DNA of 20,700 bases from JBBQUP01 sp038212305. Its GTDB lineage: Bacteria; Bacteroidota; Bacteroidia; Bacteroidales; Marinilabiliaceae. The position numbers and the translations under genes were made by a program. This document shows positions 1 through 6,985 of this stretch, piece after piece (position 1 is the first letter of the stretch; the number at the start of each line of letters is the position of its first letter). The stretch is taken from the NCBI GenBank assembly GCA_038212305.1, contig JBBQUP010000063.1, forward strand, positions 1 through 20,700. Reading direction: 5' to 3'. The notes under the pieces are model-generated. The model saw only the letters and a list, made by a program, of their open reading frames with translations. It had not been told where the DNA came from and searched no databases.

Positions 1-1
1 G

Positions 2-118
2 TACAACAATACATTGATGCTCGAACGATTTATGTGCAGGTTTGCTATTAATCCAAACACTGCTAAAAATCAAAAAATTGTCAAAGAACTATTGGAATAC
101 GGCAAAATTGCCGCTTAA
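2..118 (+). CDS. 3' end of an unidentified reading frame (5' partial)
   Basis: A frame open from the left edge gives 38 residues ending in ELLEYGKIAA before TAA at 116-118. The composition (ERFMCRFAINPNTAKNQK) looks like real protein, but a stretch this short can stay open by chance in AT-rich DNA. I do not recognise a family. It could be the C-terminus of a gene that begins upstream of the window. Confidence 0.3.
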   Translation, partial: YNNTLMLERFMCRFAINPNTAKNQKIVKELLEYGKIAA

Positions 119-132
119 AATCTAACGGACTA

Positions 133-369
133 TTGAATAATAGAAGCGCGAATTTTGTGAGGTGGAGTAAATATCATACTCATTGTAATTATTGTGATGG
201 AAAAGGATTATTCGAAGAACAAGTCATAACGGTTATTGATCTAGGGTTGGAGAGAATTGGTTTATCACCACATCCGCCTGTTTCTTTTGTTTCGGAGTGG
301 AATGTGCCAAGGGGTAAGTTGAATTTCAGAGATGATATTTTTGTCTGCGAGTGGATGAGTTCGAAATAG
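133..369 (+). pseudogene. N-terminal fragment of a PHP-domain histidinol-phosphatase-like protein
   Basis: The frame reads VRWSKYHTHCNYCDGKG from a GTG at 157 and continues with ELGL-like and LSPHPPVSF...EWNVP segments. This matches the start of PHP-superfamily phosphatases of the histidinol-phosphatase (HisK) type, whose N-terminal HxH motif (here HTH, followed by CDGKG) binds catalytic metals. The family is usually about 260-280 residues. Here similarity fades after about 60 residues and the frame stops at 367-369 with no continuation in other frames. I read it as a truncated remnant that lacks the remaining metal-binding motifs. The start is uncertain: TTG at 133 or GTG at 157, with no ATG in place. 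Confidence 0.55.
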
Positions 370-400
370 GATGAGTCAATTATTTTTGAGTTTTTTATCA

Positions 401-537
401 TGAGTACATGAATATTTAGGGGTGCTATTTAATTATTTTGTATTTTTTAGATAATTTATTCTATTATATTGGGGGGCATTGTTTAAAAATATTACTTTTG
501 TGTTTATTGTTTCATCTGATTAAGAAAACACGAATTT
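401..537 (+). other. Upstream region of nifA
   Basis: This AT-rich stretch lies between the phosphatase remnant and nifA. It contains TTTTG near 438 and TATATTGG near 468, loosely like the Bacteroidota -33 (TTTG) and -7 (TAnnTTTG) elements, but the spacing is too long for a confident promoter. No clear sigma54 site and no Shine-Dalgarno sequence precede the nifA ATG. Confidence 0.25.
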
Positions 538-2100
538 ATGAGCGCGGGATGTAAAAAAGCAGGAAATGAGTGTTACGGACTAAAAGAAATGTCGCTACTT
601 TTTGAAGTTAGTCAGCGGTTAATTTCGAGTAAGGAATTAAAGAGCGATTTAACACCAATACTTCGGATGGTGGTTGAGTATTTAATGGCCGAACGTAGTT
701 TTATTACCATTATCAATCGTCAGACCTTAAAAATTGAGATAGAAGCTGCTTATGGACTAACGGCATCGCAACAAGCCAAAGGAAAATACGAGCTGGGAGA
801 GGGAGTTATTGGTCGTGTTATAGAATTAGGGCAGCCAGTGGTGATTAATGAAATTTCGAGTTCCGCTCTCTTTAAAAATAAAACTCAAGCCGATTTAAAA
901 AAGGATGGTAAAGAATTAACCTTTATTTGTGTGCCTTTGATGGAAAACAACCAAGTTGCTGGTGCATTGAGTGTTATTCGTGTTTTTAATCCAAATATAT
1001 TATACGAAGAGGACATTCGATTGCTCTCTATTATTGGAAGTTTAATACTAAAAGTGGCGCAATATAGGCAGAGTCGCTTGGAAGAAATGGATGCCCTTCG
1101 TAAAAAAAATATTGAACTAAAGAGCCAGCTCGAAGTGGATGTGTTATCGAATAACATTATTGGTAACTCTGGGAAAATGCGTGAGCTCTTTTCGTTGATA
1201 CATATGGTATCGAAAACCAGTAGTACCGTTTTGATACGAGGAGAGAGTGGTATAGGTAAAGAATTGGTTGCCGAAGCCATTCACATGAGTAGCAATCGTG
1301 AAGCAGGTAATTTAGTTAAAGTGAACTGTTCTGCTCTGCCCGATAGTTTAATTGAAAGTGAATTGTTTGGTCATGAAAAGGGCGCTTTTACAGGAGCAGA
1401 TTCGCGTCGGATTGGACGATTTGAATTGGCTAATAACGGAACTATTTTTTTAGATGAGATTGGCGATTTGCCACCTGCCACACAAGTGAAATTATTACGG
1501 GTGCTTCAGGAGCGCGAATTTGAGCGTTTAGGCGGATCCGAAACCATTAAATCGGATGTTCGGATTGTGGCTGCAACCAATCGGAATTTGGAGCAATTGA
1601 TTGAGGAAGGCAAGTTTCGTGAGGATTTGTATTATCGTATTAATGTGTTCCCATTGTTTATTCCGTCACTGAGGGAGCGTCGTGAAGATATTCCTTTACT
1701 GGTTGATCATTTTATTGAAAAATTTAATCGTCGGAATAAAGCAACTATTAAGCGGATTACCACATCGGCCATTAATATGCTAATGGTTTATTCGTGGCCT
1801 GGAAACATTCGTGAATTGGAGAATTGCATTGAACGTGCCTGTATTTTAAGTAAAGACAACGTTATTCATAGTTATCTTTTGCCACCAACTTTGCAAACGG
1901 CAGAATCATCAGGAACCCAATCTAAAGGAGGATTGGTTGAATGTGTAGAGAGGGTTGAAAAGCAGCTTATTTTAGAATCGCTAACTTCTACAAAAGGAAA
2001 TATGGCTAAAGCATCGGAATACTTGAATGTAACTGAGCGAATGTTAGGCATACGCGTGAAAAAGTACGATATTGATATCTGGAGATTTAAGTTGGCTTAG
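538..2100 (+). CDS. nifA: NifA-type sigma54-dependent transcriptional activator
   Basis: The 520-residue protein has the three-domain NifA plan. An N-terminal GAF sensor covers roughly residues 20-170. The AAA+ domain runs from about 205 to 430, with Walker A GESGIGKE (235-242), the sigma54-contacting GAFTGA loop (282-287), Walker B FLDEIG (304-309) and EDLYYRI (from 362). A C-terminal helix-turn-helix lies around 485-512 (AKASEYLNVTERMLGIRVKK). In the family, ATP hydrolysis by this ring remodels sigma54-RNA polymerase at nif promoters, and GAF domains often respond to 2-oxoglutarate or redox state. Cysteines occur in the NCIERAC segment and at VECVE, but the paired C-x4-C of oxygen-sensitive rhizobial NifA linkers is not evident. 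No NifL partner is present. It could in principle be another GAF-type activator, but the nif cluster 3 kb downstream supports NifA. Confidence 0.85.
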   Translation: MSAGCKKAGNECYGLKEMSLLFEVSQRLISSKELKSDLTPILRMVVEYLMAERSFITIINRQTLKIEIEAAYGLTASQQAKGKYELGEGVIGRVIELGQPVVINEISSSALFKNKTQADLKKDGKELTFICVPLMENNQVAGALSVIRVFNPNILYEEDIRLLSIIGSLILKVAQYRQSRLEEMDALRKKNIELKSQLEVDVLSNNIIGNSGKMRELFSLIHMVSKTSSTVLIRGESGIGKELVAEAIHMSSNREAGNLVKVNCSALPDSLIESELFGHEKGAFTGADSRRIGRFELANNGTIFLDEIGDLPPATQVKLLRVLQEREFERLGGSETIKSDVRIVAATNRNLEQLIEEGKFREDLYYRINVFPLFIPSLRERREDIPLLVDHFIEKFNRRNKATIKRITTSAINMLMVYSWPGNIRELENCIERACILSKDNVIHSYLLPPTLQTAESSGTQSKGGLVECVERVEKQLILESLTSTKGNMAKASEYLNVTERMLGIRVKKYDIDIWRFKLA

Positions 2101-2406
2101 CTCGAATGCAATTTATGTTTAATAATTTAGTAGAAAATTGGGGTAATACTATTTTGGTAAATAATATCTATAGATACTTTATATAGTGGTTGTTATGGTG
2201 TTGGTGGTAGATTTACCAAACTAATTTAAATTTAAAGTGAAACAAAAAATAATTTGTTGCGAATAAATAGAAATGAATTCCTTGCTTTTAAAGCTACTGA
2301 TAGTTAACATCAATAGGCAAAGTTGATTCATCAAAAAGGGTTCATCAAGAAATAGAATTATCTCTTTATAAATTGATTTATAACTTATTAATAAAAAGAA
2401 AGAATT
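2101..2406. other. Intergenic region between nifA and bacteriohemerythrin
   Basis: This 306-base AT-rich spacer has no credible ORF. It holds a perfect 10-bp inverted repeat, TTTGGTAAAT at 2153-2162 and ATTTACCAAA at 2211-2220, with a 48-base loop. No T-tract follows, so it is not a standard terminator. No recognisable promoter or Shine-Dalgarno sequence was seen before the ATG at 2407. Confidence 0.4.
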
Positions 2407-2814
2407 ATGATATACATGAATTGGAATGAAAATATGAGTGTGAAAATCCAGTCAATTGATGAGGAACACAAAATACTTATTTCTTTAATAAACGATTTTT
2501 ATGAAAACATTCAAAGTCGTTCAAATAGTCAAAATATTTCAAAATTAATTAGTGGAATGAAGAGCTACACTCAAACACATTTTACCAATGAAGAAGGGCA
2601 TATGAAGCGATTCGGTTACCCCAATTATATTGCTCATAAAAGCGAACACGATAATTTCTTAGCAAAAGTAACAGCACTTGAAGAGAAATTTAATAAAGGA
2701 ATGCTCATCATCTCCTTTGAGATAACTGGATTTTTAAAAGAGTGGTTAAAAAATCATATACTTGTAATTGATAAAAAATACAGTGATTTTCTTATCAAAA
2801 ATGGAGTTGAATAA
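2407..2814 (+). CDS. Bacteriohemerythrin (single-domain O2-binding diiron protein)
   Basis: A 135-residue hemerythrin-like protein. All seven family diiron ligands can be placed: H21 (DEEHK), H58 and E62 (THFTNEE), H77 and H81 (HKSEH), H117 and D122 (NHILVIDKKY). Length and spacing fit stand-alone bacterial hemerythrins, which bind O2 reversibly in the cytoplasm and are linked to oxygen scavenging, delivery or sensing. No fused methyl-accepting or GGDEF domain is present. It is a monocistronic-looking gene between nifA and an acetyltransferase. A role in protecting the oxygen-labile nitrogenase is an inference from position only. ATG at 2407 is used; ATG at 2416 would remove three residues before the conserved W. 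Confidence 0.9.
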   Translation: MIYMNWNENMSVKIQSIDEEHKILISLINDFYENIQSRSNSQNISKLISGMKSYTQTHFTNEEGHMKRFGYPNYIAHKSEHDNFLAKVTALEEKFNKGMLIISFEITGFLKEWLKNHILVIDKKYSDFLIKNGVE

Positions 2815-2952
2815 TAGATGTCAAGTGATTGACATTCAGTCATTAAATAACTAACTAGTGGTTTGATGATTCTAAGTCTTCTAGAATAATATTTTAATGT
2901 GCATAGAAAACCAACTTGTAGATAGCCTAGTTTTTTCAACAAAAGCGTAAGC

Positions 2953-3423
2953 ATGGAAACATTATCTGGTTGTGATGTTGACTTTTCGGACAAAAATCAT
3001 AGAAAAGCCTTTGTTGAATTAATGAATGGATATGCTATGCATCCAATGGGATTAGGTCATTCATTAGATATTGAACTAATGGATAAGACAATTGCTCATT
3101 TAAAAGTGAATTCTTCATATAGAGGGATAATGATTAAAAAAGATAATGAGTTTGTGGGATTGGCCAATTGCTTTATTAATTTCTCAACTTTTAAAGCAAA
3201 ACCGTTATTAAACATTCATGATTTTATTATCCACAACAACCAACATGGCAAAGGGTACGGACAATTTTTGATGAAAGAAGTTGAAGAAATGGCACAAGCG
3301 AATAATTGTTGTCGAATTAATCTCGAAGTTCGGAATGATAATCCTGCTGCCATGAAGTTATATCAAAACATGGGTTATAACGAATGTGACCCTCCTATGT
3401 ATTTCTGGGAGAAGTATTTGTAG
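2953..3423 (+). CDS. GNAT-family N-acetyltransferase
   Basis: A 156-residue protein with the GNAT fold signature. The acetyl-CoA pyrophosphate-binding motif A is QHGKGYG (97-103), which fits Q/R-x-x-G-x-G/A. It is followed by the helix FLMKEVEEMA, the strand RINLEVRNDNPAAMKLY and the C-terminal GYNE...MYFWEKYL typical of the family. These enzymes transfer acetyl groups from acetyl-CoA to amines on small molecules or protein N-termini or lysines. The substrate cannot be told from sequence. It is separated from the hemerythrin gene by about 140 bases and followed by decayed sequence, so it is probably transcribed alone. Confidence 0.85.
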   Translation: METLSGCDVDFSDKNHRKAFVELMNGYAMHPMGLGHSLDIELMDKTIAHLKVNSSYRGIMIKKDNEFVGLANCFINFSTFKAKPLLNIHDFIIHNNQHGKGYGQFLMKEVEEMAQANNCCRINLEVRNDNPAAMKLYQNMGYNECDPPMYFWEKYL

Positions 3424-3545
3424 AAACAAATAATTTTCTTCAAAAGTTTATTCTTGGAACAAAAAAATAGTGCTCATTTTAAGGCCTTAAACTATCATGC
3501 AAATGAGGCCAAATTTACAAGCCTTAAAATTTTACATCAACAATA

Positions 3546-3606
3546 TAACAATTAACGCAATGAAAGGCAATAAGTTCTATATGCGCATAATCGCACTTAA
3601 TTGTTA
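3546..3606. repeat. attC-like inverted repeat
   Basis: TAACAATTAA (3546-3555) and its exact reverse complement TTAATTGTTA (3597-3606) enclose 41 bases, including a 10-bp palindrome TATGCGCATA (3580-3589). The right end continues as GTTAAGT (3603-3609), which fits the integron attC R-box consensus GTTRRRY. The left counterpart ATATAAC (3543-3549) fits RYYYAAC with one mismatch. Overall length (about 60 bases) is in the attC range. No integrase gene is visible and only one such site is seen, so this may be an unrelated hairpin. Confidence 0.3.
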
Positions 3607-3719
3607 AGTTGGCAATTCAATTGTTTTTGTATACGTGTCTGATTTATTCACTTGTTGTTTGTAAACTAATATTATTTAGTTTTGTTATAGATCAATAAGT
3701 TTTGTCCGTGGAGCGAATA

Positions 3720-3940
3720 ATGTACCATACTATAGAAAAATGGGCTAATAGATTAAATAGTCCAATTTATTGTTTAAGAAAAGATGCATGGCTAGGCAAC
3801 GGCTGTTATTTTTGGAGTGATAAAATAGACACAATTCATTGGGTAATAATAGCAAGAGAAAGACAGGATACTTCGAGGTTTATATAGCAAATATTACTTG
3901 AGAAAACATTCTTGATACTGTGTTTAATGAGAAGCATTAG
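3720..3940 (+). pseudogene. Decayed hypothetical gene (frameshift and two internal stops)
   Basis: From ATG 3720 the frame reads MYHTIEKWANRLNSPIYCL and then AWLGNGCYFW, up to H-W at 3837-3842. Sense then continues in another frame, starting at 3842, as GNNSKRKTGYFEVYIANIT, a stop (TGA 3899-3901), ENILDTVFNEKH and a stop (TAG 3938-3940). Restoring one G in the run at 3841-3843 would rejoin the two parts. The stops fall where ordinary residues are expected. It resembles an unnamed Bacteroidota hypothetical protein family that begins with a YHT...WA...AWLG..YYFW pattern, which I recall only loosely. The reading frame runs directly into the SecB-like remnant that follows. Confidence 0.6.
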
Positions 3941-4144
3941 GCCGTTGGAAGTTTTGAGCTTGAAACCGAACTCGATGATGATTTGCGGAAAGTATTTGTC
4001 AATTCAAATGCCCCAGCAATTATGGTTCCTTATATTAGGTCGTTTATTACAACTTTGACCGCTAATATGGGAAGTACAATAGAAACGTTAGTCATTCCTA
4101 CTCAGTTTTTTAAAGGTGATCTAGAGGAGCTAAAACCAAATTAG
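3941..4144 (+). pseudogene. 3' remnant of a SecB-like chaperone gene
   Basis: The 67-codon stretch ends ...FVNSNAPAIMVPYIRSF, then ITTLTANMG, then PTQFFKGDLEEL, then TAG at 4142-4144. The NAPAI-x-PY-x-R-x-F-I-x-T-L-T-x-N core is the C-terminal half of Bacteroidota SecB-like protein-export or antitoxin chaperones (usually about 130-160 residues). The N-terminal half and start codon are missing. The fragment is in the same frame as, and directly abuts, the preceding pseudogene's last stop, which points to a deletion that fused two neighbouring genes. Confidence 0.6.
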
Positions 4145-4174
4145 ATTTATTGTAAAATAAAAGTCAAACATATG

Positions 4175-4201
4175 AAGCTATCTCTAGGGGTAGCTTTTTT
4201 A
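4175..4201 (+). terminator. Rho-independent terminator after the SecB-like remnant
   Basis: AAGCTA (4175-4180) pairs with TAGCTT (4191-4196) around TCTCTAGGGG, followed by a T run. The position about 30 bases after the remnant's stop codon suggests it is the original terminator of that gene. Confidence 0.7.
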
Positions 4202-4323
4202 TTTGATGCTATTCCAATACCATAAGTTTTTAATCGTTAAATGTTTAAAAATTTGTTGAAAACAGTAAACAATAGCAACTGCCGTCTGTTTATAAATCAA
4301 CTTAATATTAAAATCATAAGATC

Positions 4324-4953
4324 ATGGATATTCTAAAATCATTAAAATGGCGCTATGCCACAAAAAAATTCGATAGTTCAAAAAAAATAACTGAAAATCA
4401 ACTAAATTTATTGCTAGAATCCACCAATTTGGCTGCTACATCTTATGGCTTACAACCATTCCAAATTCTAGTAGTTGAGGATAAAGCAATACGCGAGAAA
4501 TTAAAAGCTGCTGCTTGGAATCAAACACAAGTTACTGACGCTTCGCAAGTGATTATTTTTGCAGCAAAAACGAATCTATCAGTTGGTGACGTTGATGAGT
4601 TTGTTGAGAGAATGAGTAAGATTAGAAAAATTCCAGCGGACTCATTAGCTGAGTATGCTGGCATGATGAAAAACACCATTCAAACCCGTACACCTGAGGT
4701 TCTAACGCAATGGGCAGCACGTCAAGCCTATATTGCACTTGGGTTTTTGTTGGTTTCGGCAGCGACACAAGAAATAGATGCCTGTCCGATGGAAGGATTT
4801 GATCCGGCCGTATTTGATGAGATATTAGATTTAAAGTCGAAAGGATTAACATCAGTCGTTATGGCTACTATTGGATATCGAGCAGCTGACGATCACTATC
4901 AACAATTAGCAAAAGTTCGGAAAGAATTGAAAGATATAGTGACTGTTATTTAA
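4324..4953 (+). CDS. NAD(P)H-dependent nitroreductase family flavoprotein
   Basis: A 209-residue protein of the FMN-dependent nitroreductase fold. The N-terminal RYATKKFD (10-17) is the family's FMN-phosphate contact region. ATSYGLQPFQILVVED (from about residue 38) is the second conserved segment. QAYIALGFLLVSAATQEIDACPMEGFD and the C-terminal ATIGYRAADD carry the remaining conserved positions. Members reduce nitroaromatics, quinones or flavins with NAD(P)H; the physiological substrate is unknown. Length matches NfsB/YdgI-like enzymes. No functional link to the nif genes is apparent. It is likely transcribed alone. Confidence 0.88.
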   Translation: MDILKSLKWRYATKKFDSSKKITENQLNLLLESTNLAATSYGLQPFQILVVEDKAIREKLKAAAWNQTQVTDASQVIIFAAKTNLSVGDVDEFVERMSKIRKIPADSLAEYAGMMKNTIQTRTPEVLTQWAARQAYIALGFLLVSAATQEIDACPMEGFDPAVFDEILDLKSKGLTSVVMATIGYRAADDHYQQLAKVRKELKDIVTVI

Positions 4954-5102
4954 TTACCATCCTCCTTTTTTTGCGGTTTGCAGCAGTTTTTAAATTATGT
5001 AAATTCTACCCAATAAGTGTTAATATTTTAGATTTTTTTCATATAAGATGTTGTTGGAGAGTGTTGTACCTGATGCAACCATTCGGTGTAATCAATAGTT
5101 TG
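4954..5102. other. Non-coding stretch before an orphan terminator
   Basis: About 150 bases without a convincing ORF lie between the nitroreductase stop and the hairpin at 5103. This could be a long 3' untranslated region or hide a small RNA. No tRNA fold could be drawn. Confidence 0.3.
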
Positions 5103-5131
5103 AATCCTACCAATCGGTGGGATTTTTTTTT
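5103..5131 (+). terminator. Rho-independent terminator upstream of the nif operon
   Basis: AATCCTACC (5103-5111) pairs with GGTGGGATT (5116-5124) as a 9-bp stem with one G-T pair and a 4-base loop, followed by seven more Ts. It should isolate the nif operon from transcription of the nitroreductase gene. Confidence 0.85.
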
Positions 5132-5230
5132 GATCAGTTGGCTATGCAATCCATATTGTGTTTTTTATGTAATTGAATTTTAGAGGATTAGATGATTGTT
5201 TTAAAGGAGAATTAAAAAGTTTGGCATTAG

Positions 5231-5246
5231 TGGCACAACTCATGTT
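5231..5246 (+). promoter_or_regulatory. Candidate sigma54 (-24/-12) promoter of the nif operon
   Basis: TGGCAC (5231-5236) is an exact -24 element. After five bases, ATGT at 5242-5245 stands where TTGC is expected, so the invariant spacing is kept (GG-N10-GT) but the -12 half is weak. It would place the transcription start near 5257, about 28 bases before nifH. It is supported by NifA in the same window. A TGT-N10-ACA NifA binding site was searched for by eye between 4954 and 5230 and not found. Confidence 0.4.
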
Positions 5247-5284
5247 TAAGGTTAAACAACAAAAAGTAATTGTTTAACTCAAAA

Positions 5285-6118
5285 ATGACTGCCATGCGAA
5301 AAATTGCTATCTACGGAAAGGGAGGAATTGGTAAATCTACCACTACTCAAAATACTGTTGCCGGCCTGGTTGAAGCCGGAAAAAAAATTATTGTTGTAGG
5401 ATGTGACCCTAAAGCGGATTCAACCCGATTGTTACTTGGAGGTTTGGCTCAAAAAACCGTTTTGGACACCCTTCGCGAAGAAGGTGAAGATGTTGACATC
5501 GATGATGTTGTAAAGCCAGGTTACGGTGGTGTGCGTTGCGTTGAATCAGGTGGCCCAGAGCCAGGTGTTGGTTGTGCTGGTCGAGGTATCATTACATCAA
5601 TTAATCTTTTGGAGCAATTAGGTGCTTGGGATGCAAAGTACGAAACCGATTATACCTTTTATGATGTATTAGGTGATGTGGTTTGTGGAGGATTTGCGAT
5701 GCCTATTCGTGATGGAAAAGCCGAAGAGATATACATTGTGGTATCGGGCGAGATGATGGCGATGTATGCTGCAAACAATATTTGTAAAGGTATTCAGAAG
5801 TATGCTCAAAATGGAGCTGTTCGTTTAGGAGGATTAATTTGTAACTCTCGTAATGTTGACAATGAGCGTGAAATGATTGTTGAGTTAGCTCGTCAGCTAG
5901 GTACTCAAATGATTCACTTCGTACCTCGCGATAACATGGTTCAACGTGCCGAAATTAACCGTCAGACTGTTATCGAGTTCGAACCTACTCACAATCAGGC
6001 TAACGAGTACCGTGCTTTGTCGAAAGCAATCGATCAAAACACAATGTTTGTTATTCCTACGCCATTGCCAATGGATACGTTAGAGAAATTGCTTATCGAT
6101 TTTGGTATTGCCAACTAA
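5285..6118 (+). CDS. nifH: Nitrogenase iron protein (dinitrogenase reductase)
   Basis: NifH is the homodimeric [4Fe-4S] ATPase that passes electrons to NifDK and also takes part in FeMo-co and P-cluster maturation. With ATG at 5285 (MTAMRKIA) it is 277 residues. P-loop GKGGIGKS is at 11-18, cluster-ligand C97 in VGCAGRG with R100 (the ADP-ribosylation site in organisms with DraT), and C134 in VVCGGFAMP. An alternative start is ATG 5294 (MRKIAIYGKGG), which is closer to the usual family start; a TTG at 5270 is less likely. It is the first gene of the nif operon, behind a candidate sigma54 promoter. A dispersed repeat begins directly at its stop codon. Confidence 0.97.
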   Translation: MTAMRKIAIYGKGGIGKSTTTQNTVAGLVEAGKKIIVVGCDPKADSTRLLLGGLAQKTVLDTLREEGEDVDIDDVVKPGYGGVRCVESGGPEPGVGCAGRGIITSINLLEQLGAWDAKYETDYTFYDVLGDVVCGGFAMPIRDGKAEEIYIVVSGEMMAMYAANNICKGIQKYAQNGAVRLGGLICNSRNVDNEREMIVELARQLGTQMIHFVPRDNMVQRAEINRQTVIEFEPTHNQANEYRALSKAIDQNTMFVIPTPLPMDTLEKLLIDFGIAN

Positions 6119-6207
6119 GGTCTCATACCTATTTATTGTTTTCGTTTGTGCTGTTTATGAACTAATTAGCTGACGAAAACATGACATTATTTCCTGTGGA
6201 ATACTTA
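6116..6207 (+). repeat. Dispersed intergenic element, copy A (nifH-nifI1 spacer)
   Basis: It starts at the nifH stop codon (TAAGGTCTCATACCTATTT) and ends near ATTTCCTGTGGAATACTTA. By hand alignment it matches copy B at about 77 of 90 positions. The perfect 8-bp arms GTTTTCGT (6138-6145) and ACGAAAAC (6173-6180) can form a hairpin, and AGGT/ACCT can pair at the left end. Copies B and C lie on the other strand at 16536-16625 and 18181-18262. Confidence 0.85.
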
Positions 6208-6249
6208 ATGTAATCCATAAAATTAAGTAACAATTTAAAATTTTCGACT

Positions 6250-6576
6250 ATGTTAATGATAAGAGCAATTGTTCGTCCTGAGAAATCAGACAAGGTGTTA
6301 AAAGCTTTATTCGAAGCAGGTTACATTGCAGTAACAAAAATCCCAGTTGTGGGTCGTGGAAAACAACGCGGTATTAAAATTGGCGATGTTACTTACGATG
6401 AATTACCCAAGGAGATGCTAATGATGGTTATTAAAGATGAGGATAAAACCTTTGCCATCAACACCATTATGGATGCTGCAAGAAGCGAACCCAAGGGAGC
6501 TTTTGGTGATGGAAAAATATTTGTTTGTCCTGTTGATGAGGCTTACACCATTAGTAGAGGAACACAAGAGCTTTAA
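6250..6576 (+). CDS. nifI1: PII-like nitrogenase regulator NifI1
   Basis: A 108-residue PII (GlnB) family protein beginning MLMIRAIVRPEK. The segment GRGKQRGIKIGDVTYDELPK corresponds to the T-loop in the NifI1 form, without the GlnB uridylylation context. FGDGKIFVCPVDEA is the conserved PII C-terminal signature. In methanogens, NifI1 and NifI2 form a complex that binds and inhibits NifDK after an ammonium shift, an effect relieved by 2-oxoglutarate and ATP. The place between nifH and nifD is the hallmark of this system. The gene is 20 bases from nifI2. A spacer of about 130 bases with repeat copy A separates it from nifH. Confidence 0.93.
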   Translation: MLMIRAIVRPEKSDKVLKALFEAGYIAVTKIPVVGRGKQRGIKIGDVTYDELPKEMLMMVIKDEDKTFAINTIMDAARSEPKGAFGDGKIFVCPVDEAYTISRGTQEL

Positions 6577-6596
6577 CCCACTAAAATCGTTCGAAT

Positions 6597-6974
6597 ATGA
6601 AATGTGTAATGGCAATTATTAGAATAGATAAAATGAACGTCACCAAACGTGCTTTACGCGATGCAGGCATCTCATCGATGACTGCTACCGGAAACGTGTT
6701 TGGACGTGGAAAGGGACTTTGGGAAGCCAAAGTTCTTGAAGGAGCCAAAGAAAACCATCCCGAAGCAGTTGCTTTATTAAACAATGAACCTCGTTTGCGT
6801 CCTCAGCGAATTATTCAGGTTATTGTTCCCGATAAATTGGTTGCAACCGTGGTCGAAACCATTATTGAAGCCAATCAAACACCTAGTCCGGGCGATGGTA
6901 AAATTTTCGTACTTCCTACCGCTGATGCAATTCGCATTAGAACGGGTGAATCAGGTGATGCTGTACTGGATTAA
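6597..6974 (+). CDS. nifI2: PII-like nitrogenase regulator NifI2
   Basis: A 125-residue PII-family protein, longer than NifI1 as usual for NifI2. It starts MKCVMAIIRIDKMN, with NVFGRGKGLWEAKVLEGAKE in the T-loop region and the C-terminal PGDGKIFVLPTADAIRIRTGE. With NifI1 it would reversibly inactivate dinitrogenase without covalent modification, which fits the absence of draT/draG here. It is tightly packed, 20 bases after nifI1 and 11 before nifD, so probably co-transcribed. The start is supported by alignment of MK-x-VMAIIR with the family. Confidence 0.93.
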   Translation: MKCVMAIIRIDKMNVTKRALRDAGISSMTATGNVFGRGKGLWEAKVLEGAKENHPEAVALLNNEPRLRPQRIIQVIVPDKLVATVVETIIEANQTPSPGDGKIFVLPTADAIRIRTGESGDAVLD

Positions 6975-6985
6975 ATTGAAACAAC

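Noticed and set aside
3609..3625. Second sigma54-like site TTGGCAATTCAATTGTT
   Set aside because: The spacing fits, but it precedes only decayed sequence and two consensus bases are wrong; likely chance in AT-rich DNA.
5091..5115. tRNA T-loop-like GTTTGAATCC before the terminator
   Set aside because: The neighbouring bases do not pair as a T-stem and no acceptor, D or anticodon arm can be drawn; the terminator hairpin explains the sequence.
4971..5183. 70-codon ORF between nitroreductase and nifH
   Set aside because: It runs through the terminator hairpin and T-tract, and its Phe/Cys/Leu-rich product has no family pattern.
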